Source of the DNA: Leifsonia sp. ku-ls
GTDB lineage: Bacteria; Actinomycetota; Actinomycetes; Actinomycetales; Microbacteriaceae
Assembly (NCBI GenBank): GCA_003367665.1
Contig: QKXI01000002.1
Location: forward strand, 1 to 64,000
DNA length: 64,000 bases
Direction of reading: 5' to 3'
Program-made: the position numbers and the translations under genes
The notes under the pieces: generated by a model
The model's input: only the letters and a program-made list of their open reading frames with translations
Told to the model about the DNA's origin: nothing
Database searches by the model: none
Shown: in pieces, positions 60,330 to 64,000 of the stretch
Layout: each line of letters begins with the position of its first letter
Position numbering within the stretch: position 1 is the stretch's first letter

Positions 60330-61009
60330 CATCCATCCTGCTCGTCGAGGATGAGGCCGCGCTCAGCGAGCCGCTCGCCTACCTGCTCAAGCGCGAGGGC
60401 TACGAGGTCGAGGTGGCGGAGGACGGGCCGACCGCCCTCGCTGCCTTCGACCGGGACGGCGCCGACCTGATCCTCCTCGACCTGATGCTGCCGGGCATCC
60501 CCGGCACCGAGGTGTGCCGCGAGATCCGCACCCGTTCCACCGTCCCGATCATCATGCTGACGGCGAAGGACTCCGAGGTGGACATCGTGGTCGGGCTGGA
60601 GCTCGGCGCCGACGACTACGTCACGAAGCCCTACTCGTCGCGCGAGCTGCTCGCGCGCATCCGCGCTGTCCTCCGCCGCCGGGTCGAGGAGGACGAGCAC
60701 GTGGACGACGGCGTGCTGGAGGCCGGGACGGTGCGCATGGACGTGGACCGCCACACGGTCGCCGTCAACGGCGAGGAGATCTCCATGCCGCTGAAGGAAT
60801 TCGAGCTGCTGGAGCTGCTGCTGCGCAACGCCGGACGCGTGCTCACCCGCGGCCAGCTGATCGACCGCGTGTGGGGGAGCGACTACTTCGGCGACACCAA
60901 GACGCTCGACGTGCACATCAAGCGCATCCGCTCGCGCATCGAGGAGAGCCCCTCGGAGCCGCGGATGCTCGTCACCGTCCGCGGGCTCGGCTACCGCTTC
61001 AACGCCTGA
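60326..61009 (+). CDS. regX3: Phosphate response regulator
   Basis: A 227-residue OmpR-family regulator. The receiver has the acidic pocket (Glu8-Asp9 in LLVEDEAALSE), phospho-acceptor Asp52 in LILLDLMLPGIPGTE and Lys in VTKPYSSRELLARIRAVLRRR. The DNA-binding winged helix includes MPLKEFELLELLLRNAGRVLTRGQLIDRVWGSDYFGDTKTLDVHIKRIRSRIE. The GTG at 60326 overlaps the senX3 stop (GTGA). It is expected to bind the PHO boxes before pstS, ppk and phoU. Confidence 0.96.
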   Translation: MTSILLVEDEAALSEPLAYLLKREGYEVEVAEDGPTALAAFDRDGADLILLDLMLPGIPGTEVCREIRTRSTVPIIMLTAKDSEVDIVVGLELGADDYVTKPYSSRELLARIRAVLRRRVEEDEHVDDGVLEAGTVRMDVDRHTVAVNGEEISMPLKEFELLELLLRNAGRVLTRGQLIDRVWGSDYFGDTKTLDVHIKRIRSRIEESPSEPRMLVTVRGLGYRFNA

Positions 61010-61030
61010 GGCGGGCCGGCCCGGCACGAC

Positions 61031-61065
61031 GAAGCCGCCCGGCGCGTGAGGCGCCGGGCGGCTTC
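61031..61065. terminator. Terminator hairpin after regX3
   Basis: A perfect 15-base stem, GAAGCCGCCCGGCGC (61031-61045) with 61051-61065, around GTGAG. It lies between the convergent regX3 and lipoprotein genes, 21 bases past the regX3 stop. Confidence 0.85.
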
Positions 61066-61084
61066 GGTCTGTCGTGGGGCCGGC

Positions 61085-61591
61085 TCAGCCGGCGGCCGGG
61101 AGGATGGTCGGCGGCACCAGGCTCGCGTACTCGGGCAGGCCGCCGTCGAGCACGGGCACCGAGAGGTTGACGCCGGTCTGGTCGCCGTACTGGAAGTAGA
61201 CGGGGAAGAGGCTGCCGGGCTTCGCGGTGAACTCGGGGATCAGGACGTTGCTCGCGCCGCCGTTCTCCGGGTCTTCGCCGAGCTGCTTCACCTGGCCGGG
61301 CTTGACCGTCACCTCGGCGGCGCTCGAGCCCTTGTCTCCGGCGGTGATCGCGACCCGCTGGCTCGTGGAGCCGGTGTTGACCAGCGTCACCACGAGGTTG
61401 CCGACGGTGCCGTCTTTCGCGTCGGTGACGATGATCGCGTTGCGGACGTCGACCGAGCCGACGCTGCCGCTGACGCCGTCGCTCGCGTCGTAGTGCTTGG
61501 TGGTCGCCTGCGGGGCGACGAGACCGCATCCGGCGGTGCCGAACGCGACGGCCAGGGCGAGGGCGACGGTCGTCGCGACTCGAGCTTTCAC
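61085..61591 (-). CDS. Lipoprotein of unknown function
   Basis: A 168-residue protein with the signal peptide MKARVATTVALALAVAFGTAGC (lipobox TAGC, Cys22) and a beta-sandwich-like mature domain (RNAIIVTDAKDGTVGNLVVTLVNTGSTSQRVAITAG ... YFQYGDQTGVNLSVPVLDGG, about residues 50-155). The fold resembles small copper-chaperone-like or Ig-like envelope lipoproteins, but no metal motif is seen. The start is the GTG at 61591. Convergent with regX3, divergent from carD. Confidence 0.7.
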   Translation of the reverse strand: MKARVATTVALALAVAFGTAGCGLVAPQATTKHYDASDGVSGSVGSVDVRNAIIVTDAKDGTVGNLVVTLVNTGSTSQRVAITAGDKGSSAAEVTVKPGQVKQLGEDPENGGASNVLIPEFTAKPGSLFPVYFQYGDQTGVNLSVPVLDGGLPEYASLVPPTILPAAG

Positions 61592-61729
61592 TGATGACCC
61601 TCCAGGTGGTTTCTCCCTGCAACTCTAGCCCATCGCGAGGGCGGTTCCGGGGGCCTGGGAGGCGTGAGGGCGAACCTTAGCATGTGCCTCGTGTGGTATC
61701 CTATTCATTGCTGAAGGGACAACAAATCT

Positions 61730-62212
61730 ATGCTTTTCGAGGTTGGCGAAACCGTCGTCTATCCGCACCACGGTGCCGCAACGATCACCGAAGTCAAGAA
61801 GAGAATCATCAAGGGTGAAGAGAAGCTGTACCTCAAGCTCAACGTGACGCAGGGTGACCTGACCATCGAGGTCCCCGCCGAGAACGTCGATCTGGTCGGT
61901 GTGCGCGACGTCATCGGCAAGGAGGGTCTCGACCGCGTCTTCGAGGTGCTGCGAGCCCCCTTCACCGAGGAGCCGACCAACTGGTCGCGTCGCTACAAGG
62001 CCAACCTGGAGAAGCTGGCCTCCGGCGACGTCATCAAGGTCTCCGAGGTCGTGCGCGACCTGTGGCGCCGCGACCAGGATCGCGGCCTCTCCGCCGGCGA
62101 GAAGCGCATGCTCGCCAAGGCGCGGCAGATCCTCATCTCCGAGCTGGCCCTGGCCGAGAAGACCGACGACGAGCAGGCGTCCAGCCTCCTCGACGAGGTG
62201 CTCGCCTCCTAG
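61730..62212 (+). CDS. carD: CarD-family RNA polymerase-binding regulator
   Basis: A 160-residue essential transcription factor that stabilises the open complex at rRNA and other promoters. The N-terminal Tudor-like RNAP-interaction domain is [22 protein letters not shown]...[31 protein letters not shown]. The helical C-terminal DNA-binding part has [56 protein letters not shown], with the Trp that contacts the upstream edge of the bubble. TATCCT (61697-61702) and GAAGGGAC are its -10 and ribosome binding site. Confidence 0.96.
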   Translation: MLFEVGETVVYPHHGAATITEVKKRIIKGEEKLYLKLNVTQGDLTIEVPAENVDLVGVRDVIGKEGLDRVFEVLRAPFTEEPTNWSRRYKANLEKLASGDVIKVSEVVRDLWRRDQDRGLSAGEKRMLAKARQILISELALAEKTDDEQASSLLDEVLAS

Positions 62213-62231
62213 GCCGCCCCACCCCGACTCC

Positions 62232-62262
62232 CGGCCCCGTCGCTCCCCGAGCGGCGGGGCCG
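62232..62262 (+). terminator. Hairpin after carD
   Basis: CGGCCCCG (62232-62239) pairs with CGGGGCCG (62255-62262), followed by TCGTCATT. It lies about 20 bases past the carD stop and just before the ispDF promoter element. Confidence 0.7.
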
Positions 62263-62291
62263 TCGTCATTCGGCCACGGTACGGTGGTCGG

Positions 62292-63449
62292 GTGGAGAGC
62301 AGCAGCACACCCCGGGTCGCCGTCGTCGTGGTCGCGGCCGGCAGCGGGACGCGCCTCGGCGCGGGAGAGCCGAAGGCGTTCGTGACCCTGGCCGGCCGGA
62401 CGCTGCTGGAGCGGTCGCTCCATGCCGTGCGCGGCATGCGCCACACCGCCGAGGCGATCGTGGTCGCGCCGGCGGACCGTCTCGACGATGCGGCCTGGCT
62501 CGCCGAGCGGGCTCTCGGCCGGCCGGCGACCGTGGTCGCGGGCGGCGCCACTCGGCAGCTATCCGTGGCCGAGGGGCTGGCCGTCGTCGATCCGAGCGCC
62601 GACGTCGTCCTGGTGCACGACGCTGCTCGCGCCCTGGCGCCCTCCGCAATGTTCGATGCGGTGGTGGACGCCGTGCGGGAGCGCGGCTACGGCGTCATCC
62701 CGGGCCTCCCGGTCAGCGACACCGTGAAGCGCGTCGGCGACGACGGCGAGGTGCACGAGACCGTTGACCGCTCGGCGCTCGCCGCCGTGCAGACCCCGCA
62801 GGGGTTCCCGCGCGAGCAACTGCTGACGGCCTACGCCCTCGCGGAGAGCGACGAGACCGACGACGCCGGCCTGGTCGCCGCCTCCGGCTTCCGGGTGGAT
62901 GTCGTGCCCGGCGACGCGCACGCCTTCAAGGTGACGACGCCCTGGGACCTGCGCCGTGCCGAGGAGCTGCTGGCCGGCGCCGGCATCCCGCGCATCGGCC
63001 TCGGCAGCGACACCCATGCCCTCGACCCGTCCGCCGAGCTCTGGCTGGCCGGCCTGCACTGGCCGGGCGAGCCCGGGCTCGCCGGACACAGCGACGGCGA
63101 CGCGGTCGCGCACGCGATCGTCGACGCGCTGCTCTCGGCCGCGGGCCTCGGCGACATCGGCGGGGTGTTCGGGACGGGCGACCCGCGTTTCGAGGGCGCC
63201 CACGGCGAGGTGTTCCTCACCGAGGCGCGGCGCCGGGTCGAGGAGGCCGGCTTCCGCATCGGCAACGTCGCGGTCCAGGTGGTCGGCAACCGGCCGAAGC
63301 TCGGCCCTCGCCGCCGGGAGGCCGAGGACCGGCTGTCCGAGCTCCTCGGCGCGCCCGTCTCGATCGGGGCGACCACCACCGACGGGCTCGGGTTCACCGG
63401 CCGCGGCGAGGGCGTCACGGCCAACGCGACGGCGCTGCTGCTGGCCTGA
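62292..63449 (+). CDS. ispDF: Fused IspD-IspF isoprenoid enzyme
   Basis: A 385-residue bifunctional enzyme of the MEP pathway. Residues 1-230 are IspD (2-C-methylerythritol-4-phosphate cytidylyltransferase): [33 protein letters not shown] and [17 protein letters not shown]. Residues 232-385 are IspF (MEcPP synthase): [12 protein letters not shown] with metal Asp240 and His242, [37 protein letters not shown] and [18 protein letters not shown]. The GTG at 62292 lies six bases after TACGGT (62280-62285), suggesting a leaderless message. Fusion of the two in one chain occurs in several bacterial groups. Confidence 0.95.
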   Translation: MESSSTPRVAVVVVAAGSGTRLGAGEPKAFVTLAGRTLLERSLHAVRGMRHTAEAIVVAPADRLDDAAWLAERALGRPATVVAGGATRQLSVAEGLAVVDPSADVVLVHDAARALAPSAMFDAVVDAVRERGYGVIPGLPVSDTVKRVGDDGEVHETVDRSALAAVQTPQGFPREQLLTAYALAESDETDDAGLVAASGFRVDVVPGDAHAFKVTTPWDLRRAEELLAGAGIPRIGLGSDTHALDPSAELWLAGLHWPGEPGLAGHSDGDAVAHAIVDALLSAAGLGDIGGVFGTGDPRFEGAHGEVFLTEARRRVEEAGFRIGNVAVQVVGNRPKLGPRRREAEDRLSELLGAPVSIGATTTDGLGFTGRGEGVTANATALLLA

Positions 63450-63543
63450 CGGCGGAGCCCCGATCGCCGGCCGTAGCCGCAGGCGACGCATGGGCCTAGT
63501 GTGACCGGTGGCGCCACCGCGGCGCGGAACAGGAGCGGGACCC

Positions 63544-63924
63544 ATGGCCTCCACCGACACCGAGACCGTCGCGAAGGCGTACATCCAGGCGGTCGGCGCC
63601 CACGACCCCGACGCGCTGGACAGGCTGCTCGACGACCAGCTGCGCGCCGAGTTCGCCGGGAGCACGAGTGACAAGGAGGCGTGGATCACCGCCCTGAAGC
63701 GCCTGATGCCGGCCCTCGTGCGCGACGAGATCCGCGAGGTGTTCACCGGGGGAGAGCGGGCGTGCATCGTGTACGACTTCGTCACGGACACCTCCGCCGG
63801 CGCGGTGCGCTGCGTCGAGCTCCTGACCGTCGTCGACGGCCGCGTCACGCAGATCGAGCTGCTGCTCGACCGGGCGGCGTTCGCGCCGGTCAACGCCGAG
63901 CTGGCCGAGCGCGCGACGCGGTAG
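63544..63924 (+). CDS. NTF2/SnoaL-like small protein
   Basis: A 126-residue protein beginning MASTDTETVAKAYIQAVGAHDPDALDRLLDDQLRAEFAGS, with a cone-shaped alpha+beta NTF2-like fold expected from the helix and four strands that follow (ACIVYDFVTDTSAGAVRCVELLTVVDGRVTQIELLLDRAAF). Such proteins bind or isomerise small hydrophobic molecules; no catalytic dyad can be assigned. AGGAGCGGGA lies before the ATG at 63544. It sits between ispDF and cysS. Confidence 0.75.
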   Translation: MASTDTETVAKAYIQAVGAHDPDALDRLLDDQLRAEFAGSTSDKEAWITALKRLMPALVRDEIREVFTGGERACIVYDFVTDTSAGAVRCVELLTVVDGRVTQIELLLDRAAFAPVNAELAERATR

Positions 63925-63960
63925 CCGCGGCGAGCCGCCCCGGCCCCGTAGGCTTGTGCC

Positions 63961-64000
63961 GTGACTCTACGGCTCTACGACACCCGGTCGGCGGCGCTGC
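63961..64000 (+). CDS. cysS: Cysteinyl-tRNA synthetase, first codons only
   Basis: The frame from the GTG at 63961 reads VTLRLYDTRSAAL and runs off the window. This is the typical N-terminus of actinobacterial CysS (MTLRLYDT). It follows ispDF as in many actinobacteria. TAGGCT (63949-63954) lies six bases before the GTG, predicting a leaderless transcript. Thirteen residues are little evidence alone; position supports the call. Confidence 0.75.
   Translation, partial: MTLRLYDTRSAAL

Overview
The window is high-GC DNA with densely packed genes, many GTG/TTG starts and ATGA/GTGA stop-start overlaps. It reads as a chromosome segment of an actinobacterium. The gene content and order (carD - fused ispDF - cysS, phoU / senX3-regX3, sigK-rskA, gpmA, ppk-mutT1, a GlnR-type regulator) point to the family Microbacteriaceae, probably close to Leifsonia. 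This placement is inferred from gene content, not from a database match. No phage, insertion sequence, rRNA or CRISPR array was seen.

Layout. 1-2.4 kb: amino-sugar catabolism (nagB cut by the window edge, nagA). The first 82 bases are duplicated in tandem and shift the nagB frame, which looks like an assembly edge effect. 2.4-7.4 kb: purU, a FitAB/VapBC-like toxin-antitoxin pair, an NCS1 permease with a cysteine hydrolase, and an MFS exporter behind a possible structured leader. 7.4-23.6 kb: a sugar-utilisation locus, the most interesting part. 23.6-27.5 kb: ROK kinase, PIG-V-like mannosyltransferase, GH20 hexosaminidase. 27.6-30.6 kb: ZTP riboswitch, glyA, folD, ybaK. 31-36 kb: Leloir galactose genes with a DeoR regulator. 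36-42 kb: SDR/TetR pair, cation antiporter, CLC channel, tRNA-Lys. 42-53 kb: sigK-rskA, pstSCAB, L,D-transpeptidase, mutT1, ppk, glnR. 54-64 kb: nitrobindin, ygfZ, gpmA, phoU, senX3-regX3, carD, ispDF and the first codons of cysS.

The 7.4-23.6 kb locus holds two DUF4185 (GH183) proteins with export signals, one DUF2961 (GH172) and one GH116 protein without visible signal peptides, an oligosaccharide ABC importer lacking its own ATPase, a FucU/RbsD mutarotase, an L-fucose/D-arabinose-isomerase-like protein, an FGGY pentulose kinase and a LacI regulator. GH183 + GH172 + GH116 is the enzyme set shown in Microbacterium arabinogalactanolyticum to take apart the D-arabinan of mycobacterial arabinogalactan and lipoarabinomannan. 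My reading is a complete D-arabinan scavenging system: outside endo-cleavage, import, exo-cleavage inside, then D-arabinose -> D-ribulose -> D-ribulose-5-phosphate. A shared operator (consensus TGAAAYCGATTTCA) lies before every transcription unit of the locus except lacI itself, which shares the GH172 intergenic site. It also lies before an unrecognised 322-codon gene, which is therefore a candidate new member of the pathway.

A second coherent system is phosphate control. PHO-box-like direct repeats with an exact 11-base period lie upstream of pstS, ppk and between phoU and senX3, linking phosphate uptake, polyphosphate storage and the sensor pair. Many genes appear to be transcribed as leaderless mRNAs, with a TANNNT element 6-7 bases before the start codon.
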